From Diadema setosum (Eukaryota; Echinodermata; Echinoidea; Diadematoida; Diadematidae): a DNA stretch of 64,000 nucleotides. Below, piece by piece: positions 1 through 12,290 of this stretch (position 1 is the first letter of the stretch; each line of letters opens with the position of its first letter). Where the stretch lies: assembly GCA_033980235.1 (NCBI GenBank), contig CM067064.1, forward strand, positions 29,079,781 through 29,143,780, in the 5' to 3' direction. The notes under the pieces were generated by a model. The model was not told where the DNA came from, did no database searches, and was given only the letters and a program-made list of their open reading frames with translations. The position numbers and the translations under genes were made by a program.

Positions 1-1335
1 GACCTGTGTATATGCATCAAATGTGATAACTCGAACAATTTTCTAAACCACTGCTCCAGGTGTTAAACAGTACATTTAACAGTGGAATGTTTAATACTAG
101 AAATAAAAGAGAGAAACTGGTATTAAAGAGGAATGAGATGTGAAGAGCAGAAAACATGAATGATTTTAATTCCCTTTTTTTCCCACTGAAATACTTATAC
201 GTACCAGAAGTACAAATTACCGTACATATTGCTGTAAGAGTACGTATACTTCGTTATTATAAACAGACAGATAAAACCCAAATTCACCAAGGGTGACAAA
301 TCGGTGGAAAATATAGAAAATACATTAAGTATGTTAGAAGGGAATCATCCAAGAGTGACGGACGACAAAATGCTAAGAGGGTAAGGAGGAAGCAAAAAAA
401 AAAGTAAAAAAAAAAATGATATTCCTATATTTATGCATTCTAACACATTTATTCGACACAGGTGGTTGACTTTTTTATACAGGCTATGGTCGAGAGTTTT
501 CCTTTTTTATCATACGATTTAATTATGTGTTATAATGTTGTTCAGTGTGACGAACGTAGCGAGATGCTATACATTTCGTTACGTGTTGTTCAAAGTGCCT
601 ATTAATAGATGTACAATAGATATTTTGAATAATTGCCCAGACGCAATAATGCGCCTGAGACTCAACTTATCGTGCAGGTACTTTGACTGATTATATTATG
701 CACTTCTATGTATATATCGCGGCATGATGCAAAAGAGATGTATTATATTTCCAAATATACGACTTCTATCGTGACACATGACTTTCAATAATATTGCGTT
801 CTGTCCTTATTTCGCGAAAAACACGTGAATGCGGTTAAGTGAGTGTGAACATGTACTCCTTAGAGTGATTACTGGTAAAACACCATAATATTGCGTCTTT
901 GTATAACACAAGTGTTATCATATCACCGTTACAATACCTATAAAAGCAGTATTGTTTTCATCATCGTCATCATTGCTATGGCTAATTTCACAATTGTTAT
1001 CATTATTATCATCAATGTTGTTTGCAATACCATAAACATCGTTGTTTCATTCTTGAGATGAGGTTTAACGTGCGAAGCCTGTGCATGAACTTCTCACTCA
1101 ATGGCAACGTTGAAAGCTAGTCGTCCCATTTCTATGAACACAGAAGTGGCGCATTAACAGTCTCATTTCCTGAGAAGGAAGTCCTCGGGCTCCGCACGTT
1201 CCCATGCGAGGACCTGAATTGGAAGTGCAGGTTTATCTTTTGAGTTGCGCACCAAAAGACTTTTTTTTAAACAAATGGGGGAACAGTTTCTTGGCTAGGA
1301 GGCACTCAGGTTAAAGGAAATTATCCTTCTTTGAA
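1..1335. other. Gene-free AT-rich stretch
   Basis: No coding region, RNA gene or recognisable mobile element was seen here. The sequence is AT-rich with short A and T runs, for example near 390-417, and a few 'cat' trinucleotide runs near 955-1010. It could be intergenic or intronic; nothing in it decides. Confidence 0.5.
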
Positions 1336-1592
1336 GGGACACTGCAATGTGGCATAGTGGATAATAATTCTGACTCTCAATCCGAGGACCCGAGTTCGAA
1401 TCCAGTCCGGTGCTTATGTCCTTTGACAAAATGTCCCTCTCGATCAAGTTGTATATAAGGGTATCTAAGGTAATAGTAATGGCAGGACACTCTGGTAGAA
1501 CAGTGTTAACACTGAAGAGGAGGCTACCATTCTGAAAGAAGACGATATTTGAACTATCAAACCTTTTGGCCGCAGAAAAAAAAAAAAAAAAA
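1336..1592 (+). repeat. tRNA-derived SINE with poly(A) tail
   Basis: The head has a tRNA-like internal promoter. A box-A-like stretch ('tggcatagtgg', about 1350) is followed about 50 bases on by a good box B ('gttcgaatcc', about 1393). The body runs to an uninterrupted A tract at 1576-1592, as expected for a retroposed SINE. A diverged sister copy lies at 6555-6790 with the same box B context and the same 'tgtccctctcga' stretch downstream. It encodes no protein; RNA polymerase III transcription is inferred from the family type. Confidence 0.7.
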
Positions 1593-3160
1593 CCCTGAAA
1601 ATCAAACCTTAGCAATTAATGTAGGCAAACTATTACCAGAGGTTCTTATGCTTGGTAAAGTATAAAAATGTGTTTAAAGTTGAGGTGCATGGCCAGATGC
1701 GCTCTTAGAAATTGCAATCTTGATTACGTCATCGAATCGTCACGGAAGTTAATACATTTCTATTTCTTAGCCAAAAGATGTCAAAAAGCTTTACGACTAG
1801 AAGATTCAAACCTCTCCTCAAAATATTATCTAGTGTGTATCATCAACAATACCTTTCAGTCGTCACTAAGAAAGTAACTTTCCTCATTCAAATTCAAGAA
1901 TATGACTATTTTAGTGTTGCTAGTACAAGAAAAAAAGATTGAAAGGTGCTAGGCAAGAATAGGTTATGATCAAGGCGAAATTATTATGGCTACATTGACA
2001 AAGCAGCCTTTCCCTTGTAAGATGACCCTCTGACATTCAAACGGTCGCAACTATATCTGGTGTCCCCCGTTCATGCCGTTTGATAATGCCAATATCATGA
2101 AAAGTGATTTTATTTTCATCAACATATCATTTTGTGTGTGTGTTTGTGGCCAAGGGGAATGCATGCCGCATTCATCATTTTTAAATTAAAGGTCCTTTCG
2201 TTATACACTGCATCACTGTTTATGAAATATCACTTGCATTCGTTCAGTCAGCCCTACGTGACATAGTGCACGGTTTGGACATAGTTCATTGTATTATCCT
2301 TCGAAACGTATAGCTTTTTCACTGGTTCTGTGCAGGGAAGTGAGACCTCTGTGATCTGAGGAAACCGGGTGAAACGTGTTTACATTTCTCCTCGAAAGTG
2401 AAATTTTAGCAGGGAGTCAAATGCATTTGCATGGAACATCGCGGTTTTCATTCTTTATTCATTCTTATTTTTCTTTTCTTTTTTTTAAACTAAGGTAAGG
2501 TATCATTATTTTTTACTGTCTAGTACTTTCCAAGAAGGGTCTTGCAGAGAGAGCTCTGATGTTGTCAAAATTGAAATGGCGACTTTGGCACTCTGTACTA
2601 AATTCAGATGCAGTACGAAAACGTATTGCAAGAGCTCATCATATATCACGATCAGAATTACGTACCTAGATTCTCTCAAGCTCGCTCGCTATCATTTCTC
2701 ATTTTCTTTTTCTTTTCTTTTTTTTTTTCAGTCCGTGGCTAATTTTCTCTTTCAACCGTCAGACATTGTTGAAAGTTGAAGCAGACGTTATTACTCATCA
2801 ACGGAAATATCAAACAGAGATGATTTGACACGATAGGATAATCTGCGGATTAGTACACGCAATAATGTTTCCAAACTACTTCCATAAGCGTATCCCCCAG
2901 ATCCATTTCAAACAGATTAGTCCTCTAGACGCTCCGTGTGGGAACCACATTATCTCGTAACTTGTTGCCATGGTGCTTTCAGTTATATAGTCGCAGCCAG
3001 GCTGCTTGATGTTAATTGATATTTAATTCCATGGTGGTATCCACCAAACCGACGAGACGAAAGCTGATCATGGCAAGCAATTTAACCAAGCGACAGCCAC
3101 TTTTCGCTCTCTCCATTGACCAATTTAATGAGAAAGTAATGTAAGACAATTATGCTACAA
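1593..3160. other. Gene-free stretch
   Basis: No supported gene. Contains T-rich tracts near 2460-2490 and 2700-2730. Short open frames here lack start context, splice sites or recognisable domains. Confidence 0.45.
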
Positions 3161-3240
3161 ACGAACGAAACATGACAATGTTTCGTTCGAAACATGACAA
3201 CGTGTACGAAACATGACAACGTGTACGAAACATGACAATG
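3161..3240 (+). repeat. Short tandem repeat, about 20-bp unit
   Basis: Four consecutive variants of a unit containing 'cgaaacatgacaa' followed by 'cgtgta' or 'tgttt' spacers. It is a small local minisatellite with no sign of coding. Confidence 0.75.
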
Positions 3241-4273
3241 GAAAGTAAAAAAAAAAATACGAAACTTAACAAATATTTTGTTTTCTTCTGTTGAATTTGA
3301 AGTATATCTAGCAATAATACTGAAAGCAAGGCGTTCTGCACAGAAGATTTGTTAAGAAAATAAATCATCTATGATGATTGATATTATAAACATGCATGAT
3401 CAGATTAAAAAAAAAAAAAACACCGTAAACCCGTAGACAATTTTGAACGATTGTATTCCGGGAACCAGAAATATTAATACCGTAACATATTACACTGTTT
3501 CTATTATCAGAGCAATTAAATGATGAAAACGTGGGTGAAAGAGCGATTTTTTTTTCCGGGGGGGGGGGGGGGGTTCCGAGTCCTATTTTCACTTACGATG
3601 CATGAGATCCCGTCCATAAGAAGGAAAGTTAAGTATGTACAGCCTTCACTTTTGTTCCACACATTTTCTGTCGGTTTTATAGAACTTAACTCACAGCTGC
3701 AGTGTAATCATATACCTTCCAAAGAGATTCCGAATTAGTAATAGATAAATGCATGCGACATTGTGTTTCAAGAAAACTGAATCACATAGATTGTTTCATT
3801 GCTACGACATAGGTATAGATGATGCTTTGTTCATCAGCATGTCACACAAAATATTGATTCTTCACAGTACCAATGCTCAGATCATTTCCCACTTCCATCT
3901 GCATTTTGCTAATACAGACGATTAGACGTCACGTTCAAATAGAGGCAAGAAGCTACAGAGGAAATTCTTTGACTGAGAGAATAGAACTCTCCTTTATATC
4001 TTTCAACGTTTACGGTATATACAATTAAAAAAGATCGAAATGACATGAATGACGAAATCGTGTCTGAGTTCGGCTTTTGTTCGTTTCTAGACTAATTTTA
4101 CTGATTGCAAAAACAAATCTCCTGAACAACTGCTCTAAAGCAATCACCAAAAATGTCAATAGCCCGATTAGAAAAAAAAAATCTATGAATTCTGTCATAT
4201 TCTGCCTATAGATAGGAAAGGCAATGGATGAGAAGAGTTTTGACCACATTTAACTTTACATCAGCCAAACCAA
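3241..4273. other. Gene-free stretch with homopolymer runs
   Basis: No supported gene. An A run lies near 3407-3420 and a long G run near 3559-3573. The short open frames crossing these runs are products of low complexity. Confidence 0.45.
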
Positions 4274-4350
4274 TAAAATAACAATAACAATAACAATAAC
4301 AATCACAATCACAATAACAACAACAACAACAACAACAACAATAACAATGA
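4274..4350. repeat. (AACAAT)/(CAA) microsatellite
   Basis: A run of aacaat units grading into caa units over roughly 75 bases. Confidence 0.9.
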
Positions 4351-4559
4351 AATATTATTATATTATTAGTCCTTCAATTGCGGGGAGAAAAGTACAAAGA
4401 TCACCAATATAACAGGACAAATAAACAGAAGATATTCATCCAGTGGCTGCCTTCAATGTGTGACGCATTTGAATGATCCCATAAAGCTCTTTCGTTTGTC
4501 AAGGTTTGGGTAAGAGGTCACTGGTGAAATAAACACTCTCCCTGAAGTCAGCAGTCCAC

Positions 4560-4591
4560 TCCCCCCCCCCCCCCTCTCTCTCTCTCTCTCT
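4560..4591. repeat. poly(C)-(CT)n microsatellite
   Basis: About 14 C residues followed by a (CT)n run. Confidence 0.9.
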
Positions 4592-4972
4592 GTCTCTCTT
4601 TGTATGCTTGAGTCATCGAGGGACAAATTTGCTATGCCCCGATTTAATAAACGAAACTAAAAAAAGCGATTAAAAAATCTGTGATGAAAATAAATCCTTA
4701 TTTTAAGATCGTTTTTTTTTTTTCTGCATCGATGACTAAATTTTAGCCACCTGGGAAGGTACAATTTACAATATGAAACAACACTGACTATAAAACACGA
4801 AACTAGGACAAAGTGGTGGTGGAATGAAGAAAGGGGATATCACTGTGAAAGTTGGGTGTTTGAAGTCTATTTTGTATACATATTATGTAATAGTCATTGT
4901 GTATGCTTGCATTCCTAAATGTGTTGGATTGTGACAGTAATATCTATATTCTCAGTATGGACCATATATGAG

Positions 4973-4998
4973 TGTATATATATATATATACATATATA

Positions 4999-5040
<42 letters not shown>

Positions 5041-5042
5041 TA

Positions 5043-5102
<60 letters not shown>

Positions 5103-5104
5103 TA

Positions 5105-5158
<54 letters not shown>
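4973..5158. repeat. (TA)n array with higher-order spacing
   Basis: About 185 bases of alternating TA, interrupted three times by the same phase break 'catatatataatta' near 4990, 5034 and 5096. The breaks are about 45-60 bases apart, suggesting that blocks duplicated, not just dinucleotides. It could extrude cruciforms. The open frame across it is not a gene. Confidence 0.9.
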
Positions 5159-5160
<2 letters not shown>

Positions 5161-6289
5161 GCACCTTTATCTCATCATTTTGAGAAGGACTTTACACTCA
5201 CTATACTGTAGCCAGTATAGGAGAACATGTATTTTATTTGCTTCTTACCATCAGCCCTCCATGTCAGAAGAAGGTCTATATTTACGCTGCCATTACACCG
5301 GCGAAAAGCCTAACTGTTTGGGGATTTTAGTTCTTTCCTCCGCTGGCGGCGGTCAGTCACTGGGTCAAAAATGAGTCAGTATCTTCCAAGGAAGTAAAAA
5401 TGGTACCCCTGGAGATGGATGTAGATTCAGCTGATTGGAACTGGGTGTTTGAGAGGTTTTTTTGTTTGTTTTGCTTCTTTTTTTTTTTGAAGATGCTGAA
5501 TAAGCCTAATGCACGTTTGTATCTTGATTCCTATGGATAGGCATGGATGCTATCTTGAGATGTACCTTATACATAGGTGTATATAATGATTGACACCCGG
5601 TACGTCAATAACCTTAACAGTTTACTTACTATGTGGAGAAAAAAAACAACAACTTACAATCAAATCAATATGTAGTAAAGACATAATTATCTGCTGCGGA
5701 GATATTACCTGAGGCTTCGTTCCCTTTACTTTTATCTCGTGGAATATGGCAGCCCAATAAAGTTAAATACGATAATTTCTTTTCTTTTTGAAATTTAAAG
5801 TTTGATATATTTAACAGAACAGCAATGTGAATCATAGTTACATAAGTAAGAAGATAAGTTGATGATTTATTGATCTCACAAGTATATTTTCATAAATTTG
5901 AGTTTCCCCCTTTTTTTTGCACATGAATAAAAAAAAAAGAAGAAATCATAACCTTCATATTACACTGTTCTAGAGCTGTATACCGATTTGATGAGATGAT
6001 GGGATTGCAAATGGTAAAGGGTTACGCGTGTAGAATTATTGACAATTGAAATATATAATTTCATACCATTTGTTTCATGAGTCAATGGAAGAGGGATGTC
6101 ACTTATGCTATAAAGGATACATCGCGTACAGTATATGCAAATGTGACCGATGTCACTTCTTCAAGACAGTATAGGTGACTTTATTAAATTGATGCCACTT
6201 TCTTCATTTTTGATCAAATTTTATTGGATGATATTTTTACTTGTCTGATTTATTTTTCTTAATCAGAAAGGACGCTCCCTTTAATAAAG
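5159..6289. other. Gene-free stretch
   Basis: No supported gene. AT-rich, with scattered A and T runs. A 70-residue open frame begins just after the TA array, but I see no splice or homology support for it. Confidence 0.4.
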
Positions 6290-6500
6290 GAGCTCTCCTG
6301 TTCTCCCTCTATAAGTCAGCCCATCTACACCGTCGCAGCGTGATGAAGTCTCACGTGTGTCGATGATTCACACGACACGACACCGTTACCCATCCGCCCC
6401 GAGACTTCCGGTGTGGCACGGGGGAACCGCGCGCAGGGTACACGAGGCGTGGAGGCACGGACAAGGCTGGGTCTAATCCACGCTCTTGCAGATAATCATG
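6290..6500. other. CpG-containing GC-rich block of unknown role
   Basis: A block of about 200 bases, clearly richer in GC and CpG than its neighbours. It contains 'ctataagtcag' near 6311, a CACGTG E-box-like core near 6352 and several 'cgacac' words. At 6485-6495 'tcttgcag' followed by 'ataatcatgg' resembles a splice acceptor before an ATG, but the frame closes after about 16 codons. It may be a promoter, an untranslated exon or part of an old mobile element. Confidence 0.3.
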
Positions 6501-6554
6501 GCCTCCCTTAAAGTGCGATTCCACACCAGTTCAAGTTGGTTTCAATAGAAAGAG

Positions 6555-6790
6555 CTGTATGGTATGGTGGAAATGACTCTTGACTTTGAAACGGAGGTCC
6601 CGAGTTCGAGTCCTGCATAGTGCTTACGTCCTTGAACAAGATAGTATTTATACTCACTATGTCCCTCTCGACCCAGGTGTAAAAATAGGTTTACCATGGA
6701 TATGATGCATGGGGTAACAGAATTAGTAGGGCCTTTTGGAAGAACAGTGCTTAAAGTAGAGAGGACACTCGTAGTAAATAAGACCATAAT
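6555..6790 (+). repeat. Second, diverged tRNA-derived SINE copy
   Basis: Shares the box B region ('cccgagttcgagtcc', about 6599), the following 'gtgcttacgtcc' and 'tgtccctctcga' stretches, and the tail-proximal 'agaacagtg' with the SINE at 1336-1592. The poly(A) tail is not preserved, so this looks like an older insertion. Confidence 0.6.
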
Positions 6791-8310
6791 TATCATTGTT
6801 ACGTTACGACAATGATGACGATAATCATCACTTTCATTGTTATGGTTATTATTGGCATTATCACACAAGAATGATAAAAGAATGGTAGAAGCGTTAGCAA
6901 AACTGGATAAAATCAATAAAGTTACGGGATTTACCACGCAAGGTTAGAAATATGCTTTCACAAAACAGTAATGATTATCGCAACTACATATTGCACAAGT
7001 TATCAGGCGATGAAGATTTAACTTCACAAGTCTTCAAGAACCTGCTCACAAATCCACCTCAACAGAACTTCATCTTATTTAAAAGAAATTAAAATGGAAG
7101 CGTTGTATCACTCCCATCAAATCAATGACAGTGCACCGACAATGAAGACCGGGACGAGGTAGGCAGTAGTAGTCGAATCATAAAGATAAAACGTGATCTT
7201 TCTATACAATATTATGTGTACAAACCTAAGGGAGAAATGTTGGGTGACAATATCAGCAACTCATCTAATTTGCATGTGTGTTTGTGACCAATACCAGTGC
7301 TCCAGGATAAAACAAAAACAAAAACAAAACCAAACAAACAAACACGCAATTTAATTGAATTTTGGCATTACAAAGTGAAATTTTCATAACTTAATAATTC
7401 AAGTCTGATTTTGATTAAACGTTCACTATTTTGTGTGTTTGATGTTAATCTACTGTATTCAATCTGGCAATTGCGATGTAGGGACTTTGATACTGTTCGC
7501 TATTTCTTTCCAGCATGCTTGAAGCAAAAGACAGTCACCTGAAGAAATGATATGGGGGGAGGGAACTCTCCCTGATTTAAGCTGTCTCAAAGGCTTGTCC
7601 GTCATTTTAAGCCCTCTGAGTCCATTATAAACCCTCTCAGAATCTTCTCATGGCTACTACTATGATTACCTTGAAAGTGCGATGATTCACTAGACACGAT
7701 TTGGGTGATAAATCTTTGACGTTAAAAAACACAACAACGTACCCTCCCCCCCCCAAAAAAAAAAAAAAAAAAAAAAAAATCCAACAACAAAAACAAGTTT
7801 AAATAAATGATTTTACCAGTGCAATATTTCTTGAATAGATAAATACACAAGCAAGCATAAACACCATGAAAGGGGGAACGACTAAACTGCCGCGTAGTCT
7901 ATTATAATATGGAAATCTGTTATGACAATAATATGGTGAAGTCCTGCCTAATTTTGTTTAAAGTGACACATATCTAATGTTCTGCGATTGATTTTGAGCT
8001 TTATGTGACACAGCCCTGTGCAGTTATATGCTGTGAGGCCATTATGACATTTTTGTCTAGGGCTTACCTTCAGATACCCTCCCCCATTGCGTTGTATTTT
8101 ATTACACAGGGTGAACAACTCACTCATATTAGGAATTGAAATGAAGTGAAAAGCAGACAAAATATGAAAGCGCCGCTCCTTGAAATATGACACCTAGATG
8201 TCCATGTCACACGGCATAAAATATGCATCTGTACAGACCTTTGAAATTATTTTTATTCGTATGCATGCAGGATATGAACACAGGCTGCAATTTCTTAGTT
8301 GATATACCCA
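6791..8310. other. Gene-free stretch
   Basis: No supported gene. Includes a C run followed by a long A run near 7745-7782 and an 'aaaac' run near 7310-7345. Confidence 0.45.
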
Positions 8311-8697
8311 TAAAGGGATCGTATAGTTTTGGTTGAGACCTAATTTCAGGTTTCTAACATTTTTTCGTGAGATAATGAGAAACCTCTTATGAAATATGAA
8401 AGAGCAGGTAATTCTATAAGGAATTCAAACGTTTATTTGATGAAAATTGGTTTTGAAATTGCTGAGATATCCAAAAAAGAGCGATTCTAATGAAGTGTGG
8501 GACCCACACTTTATTACCCTGTTTTTGGATGTTTCAGACATTCCAAACCCGATTTTCATCAAATAAACTTTGAATTCCTCTTAAAATGGTATGCTCTGTA
8601 CTATATCATAAGTGTTTTTTTTTTTGTTTTTTTTTTGTATCTCGCAAAAACTGAAAGGTCCAATTCTCATCTCCACCAATACTGTATCATCCCTTTA
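8311..8697. mobile_element. Foldback MITE with TTAAAGGG-type ends
   Basis: Begins 'taaagggatcgtatag' and ends 'catccctttaa'. The two halves are long imperfect inverted repeats: 'gatgaaaattggttttgaaattgctgagatatcc' in the left half is mirrored by the right half around 8525-8575. No coding capacity. A sister copy follows immediately at 8705-10304. Confidence 0.7.
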
Positions 8698-8883
8698 AGC
8701 AGCCTTAAAGGGACTGTACAGTACTAGCTGAGGTGGGATTCATGTTTTGAACATTCCTAAGTGAGATAATGAAAAGCCTCCTATGAAATATGAACGAGCA
8801 TGTAATTTTAAGAAGGATTCAACGTTTATTTGATGAAAATTGGTTTTCAGATGGCTGAGATATCCAAAAAAGTGCTGATAATA

Positions 8884-10089
8884 GGTTTTCCCGGCCAATT
8901 TCGCACTTTTTTTCAGTCCAATTCCTAATTGCTGCATTCAATTTAGCACAATTTAGCCTAGACGGCATGTTCGGTATTTCAATTTTATAATCTTTTCATT
9001 CAAATTCATTTTGGAGCATTCAAATTACCTTTTACATCATTCGAATCAGCACTTTCTCAGTTCAAATTCGTAAGACAAGCACCATTTCGCAAATCGTTCA
9101 TTCAATTTAGCACGATATAGTCACGTGATCACGTAAACGCTGCGCTCGTTCATTCGAATTCATTCTTGGGCATCCAATTTCGCATTTACTGCAGTCAATT
9201 TAGCAGACAAGTTTATGCTTTTATTCTGATATCACCTTTGCAACAGTACTTTCAAAATAAGTGTATGTGTTTATAATGTTCGATTGCATTATTTCATTCA
9301 CAGATACATTGATCTTAAGTTTGTTTTGTCAATAATTGGAGAAGGGGTTTCAATTTACATTATTATTTCTTTCATCTGCATGTTTCATTATTTTCATTTG
9401 GTGGGTGCTAGATTGCGTTAATTATCATGAGGAATAAATAAAAGTTCTTGGATCAGCTCTAGCCATCAATTTGTCAGGGTTATTACCCTCAAATGCTTCT
9501 ATGATTCTCTCCCTGTTTTCTTGAGAGATACGCCTGTATCTAACTCGTGCTGCTATGACTGGACATAAGAAAGTGAAGTGAATCTATGGTACTGGTGCAA
9601 GCATGGCATGTATAGAGTCTAGTTCTGATAACATGTATGGAAGAAGAGGGGCGTTACAGAACAACAAACTTGAGTTATTTAGGGTCAAAGATACCTTTAC
9701 TATATACTTAACAGTGTGTGGATGAAACAATAATTCACATTTAAATACGCATAAATCACGGTTCTCACCTTTTCAAAATAGAAATAACATTACGCCAATT
9801 TGAATGAACATGTTTGGAATTTGACTTCCCATACGCGAAATAGAATGACTGAAATACCATTTTCCGCCAGTGCTGGCGAATTTGAATGACTGAAGAGCAC
9901 GTGCCAATTTGAATGCCCGTTTTACGCATTCGAAAGGCACATGTGCGAATTTCATTGACCGAAATGCTAAATTGAACGAACTAATTGCAATTTTGAATGA
10001 CAGAATGTGCAGTGATGAGGATTTTCGCTAAATTGAATGAACCTTTTATCAAATGGACTGACAAAAGTGCGAAATTGGCCGGGAAAACC
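8884..10089. mobile_element. Word-array TIR element, copy 1 (1.2 kb)
   Basis: The ends are inverted repeats starting GGTTTTCCCGGCCAATTTCG and extending about 30 bases, flanked on both sides by TA (8882-8883 and 10090-10091). The arms hold many degenerate copies of one word: CATTCAAATTC or ATTCAATTTAG in the left arm and the reverse complement GAATTTGAATG in the right arm, spaced roughly 20-25 bases with unrelated linkers. The middle (about 9200-9700) has no words and carries a decayed helix-turn-helix reading frame on the minus strand. It lies inside the MITE at 8705-10304, so it is the younger of the two. The TA duplication fits a Tc1/mariner (IS630)-like mechanism, by inference. Confidence 0.75.
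9425..9550 (-). pseudogene. Transposase N-terminal helix-turn-helix remnant
   Basis: A 41-codon open frame in the core of the word-array element reads R-Y-R-R-I-S-Q-E-N-R-E-R-I-I-E-A-F-E-G and then N-N-P-D-K-L-M-A-R-A. The 'RRIS-x-EnReRIIeAFE' pattern resembles the first DNA-binding helices of IS630/Tc1-type transposases as I know them. No initiator ATG precedes it in frame, and a stop follows where the rest of the DNA-binding domain should be. No catalytic D,D,D/E part was found, so this is a relic. The match is by eye only. Confidence 0.4.
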
Positions 10090-10304
10090 TATAAAAGGCG
10101 ACATGCCACAACTTTATTAGGATCTCTTTGTTTCACCTTGTTTTTGGATATCTCAGCCATTTCAAAACCGATTTTCATCGAATAAACTTTTGATACCGCT
10201 TAGAACTGCATGCTCTTTGACATCTCATAGAGTGGTTTCTGAATATCTCGCAAAACGTTAAAAGCTAAATCCTCACCTCGACCAGAACTGTACACACCCT
10301 TTAA

Positions 10305-12009
10305 CAAGAAGTACGATACGGACTATAATATAGACAAGTAATTGTGTCTATGAAATATAACAGAAACACATGCGCCCCCTCAATACCAGGTCTCAAATAC
10401 CACGATTCAATAAAATCGAAAATCTGATATTCATGCATTTTGTTTGGGATTATATAGATAATCAATAAGCAGAAATCTTTTTTCCCAGCATAATGCTTCT
10501 TATTGTTACTAGAATATCAACTGACAAATTATGAAAAGCAGATGAAATAATAGAGAAGAATCGCTGAGCAGTTGCGTAAAAAGCTAAGGGTCTCAATTCC
10601 TCAAAGGGTTCGGCACACGTGACCGACATGGTGAACGGCGAAATCTCGTCGACACAGGCGTGCCATGTTATGAGTCGACTTGCCTTGACAACCATGAACA
10701 TTGTCGGTTGCTATCTTGTGACAGAATGCTGTCTCTCCCTCTCTTCCTCACTCCTTCTCTCTCTCTCTCTCTCTCCCTCTCTCTCTCCCTCTCTTTATTC
10801 TTTGCATGGTTTATGTGCATGTGTATCTATGTATATATCATATTTAATGCAGCACAACATAGCGCAATATTGATAACTTGGGATCAATAATGACAAGAGA
10901 GTACATGAACGTATGATAATCGTTATCTACACACAGACATAAAAGACTACTAGTATTCTTAATAAGATATGAAGGAACAGCAAAAGCAAAGCTTGCAACC
11001 GTGGGTTCCAGGAACTAATATCAATGTGAATACGTTTTGCAATGAAGATAGGACACAAAGTACTGATGACGTAACTGCATGAAAGCGAAATTAGCAAGGC
11101 GCAAAGGACAGAAAAGTAAATGAAAAACAACAGAAATGAATAAGAACACATCTACCATAACGAATTCATAGTATGAGAGCTTTCGTGTAGATGGAAGCAT
11201 AAACGCTGAAACCAGAGGCAAAGCAAGCGTGCACTTCAAATTGATCTGCCAAAGAGAGAATATTAATAAAAGGTTAAAGGGTTCTTGTCCGGCAAATTAT
11301 ACTCACTAAGTGGCATTGATTTTAATTTCTTTTTAAATGAACAGAGAAGAACATTTGATTAAATCTAAGGAAGATCACTCCAGAAGTTGTGTCTGCGAAA
11401 ACTTGTTTGTTTGTTTGTTTGGTTTTTTTGGGGGGTGGGGGGGGGGGTAAGAGTGTGTGAATAGATGTACGTGGAAAGTGAAGTGAATCTCTTTGTCTAA
11501 TGGGGTAAGAATGGACTGCAGAGTCTTTCTGAAACATATGCGTAGATATGTCAGGCAAGTCGTTGGCAGATAACTGATACATAATGTGCCTCTTAAGTTG
11601 TATGAAAATATCACCTCCAATATGACATAAAAGTATCACCCCATTAAAATATGGTTTCGGCCTACTTTAAAATTTCATTTTTTTTTTTCTCAACCTTATT
11701 TTGACGAAACTTCTACTCTTCTATAATAGAAGCCAACTTTAGTGACAGTGTGGAATTGAGTTTCACGGCATACGCGCATATAAGGCAAATGTTGTTCATT
11801 TTTTTTCTTCAATGTTATCACCTGACAAACTTTTGACTCGAATGGATGCCAGATGCACGTGTGTCTATCAAGATGGTACTGAAGGTAGACAATCTTTATC
11901 CATAATTAAGGTTGCGGTATCCAGCAATGTTTCTGATATCATTGAAAGCAGCTCAACACTTCGGACGGACTTGTGGGGAGGATGAGGGAGAGGATATGTG
12001 AGAGGAAGC
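10305..12009. other. Gene-free stretch with (CT)n and poly(G) runs
   Basis: No supported gene. A (CT)n microsatellite lies at about 10733-10795, a 'tttg' run and a G run near 11405-11450, and a T run near 11680. The open frame around 10619-10750 runs into the (CT)n tract and is not supported. Confidence 0.45.
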
Positions 12010-12290
12010 TATGCACTCAAAAGAAAATACCTTGTGGTACATGCGTATAAACATGACAAGTAGATTTAATTCCTTAGGCGGTAAACAATTTGACGTTCAT
12101 CCGTCTTTGGGAGCCCCCGTGCCTCCCGAGTTCGCACTAGGGTTGACTCTGAGTCAGACTGTAAAGTGTGCATGGGACAGCTGTTTTCCCGCCGAAATGT
12201 CAACTCTGGATCATCACGGCGACGCGGCACGGGTAATCGCATGGGTCTCATACTTTATTCGTAAATAATGCGAATGATGTTCAATAAACA
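12010..12290. other. GC-richer block, possible cryptic exon
   Basis: A compositionally distinct 200-base block (12070-12260). It is open in one frame on each strand over most of its length and free of simple repeats. An 85-codon frame on the plus strand starts at 12011. I see no domain, signal peptide or membrane segment and no clear splice pair, so I cannot call it a gene. Confidence 0.2.

Larger units (their letters stand above)
8705..10304. mobile_element. Second foldback MITE, split by a nested element
   Basis: Left part 8705-8881 begins 'ttaaagggactgtacag'. Right part 10092-10304 ends 'tgtacacaccctttaa'. They are the two inverted-repeat halves of the same MITE family as 8311-8697. The break lies at the MITE centre, where the 1.2-kb element at 8884-10089 has inserted. 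Ends containing TTAA suggest TTAA-directed insertion, which is inference. Confidence 0.7.
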
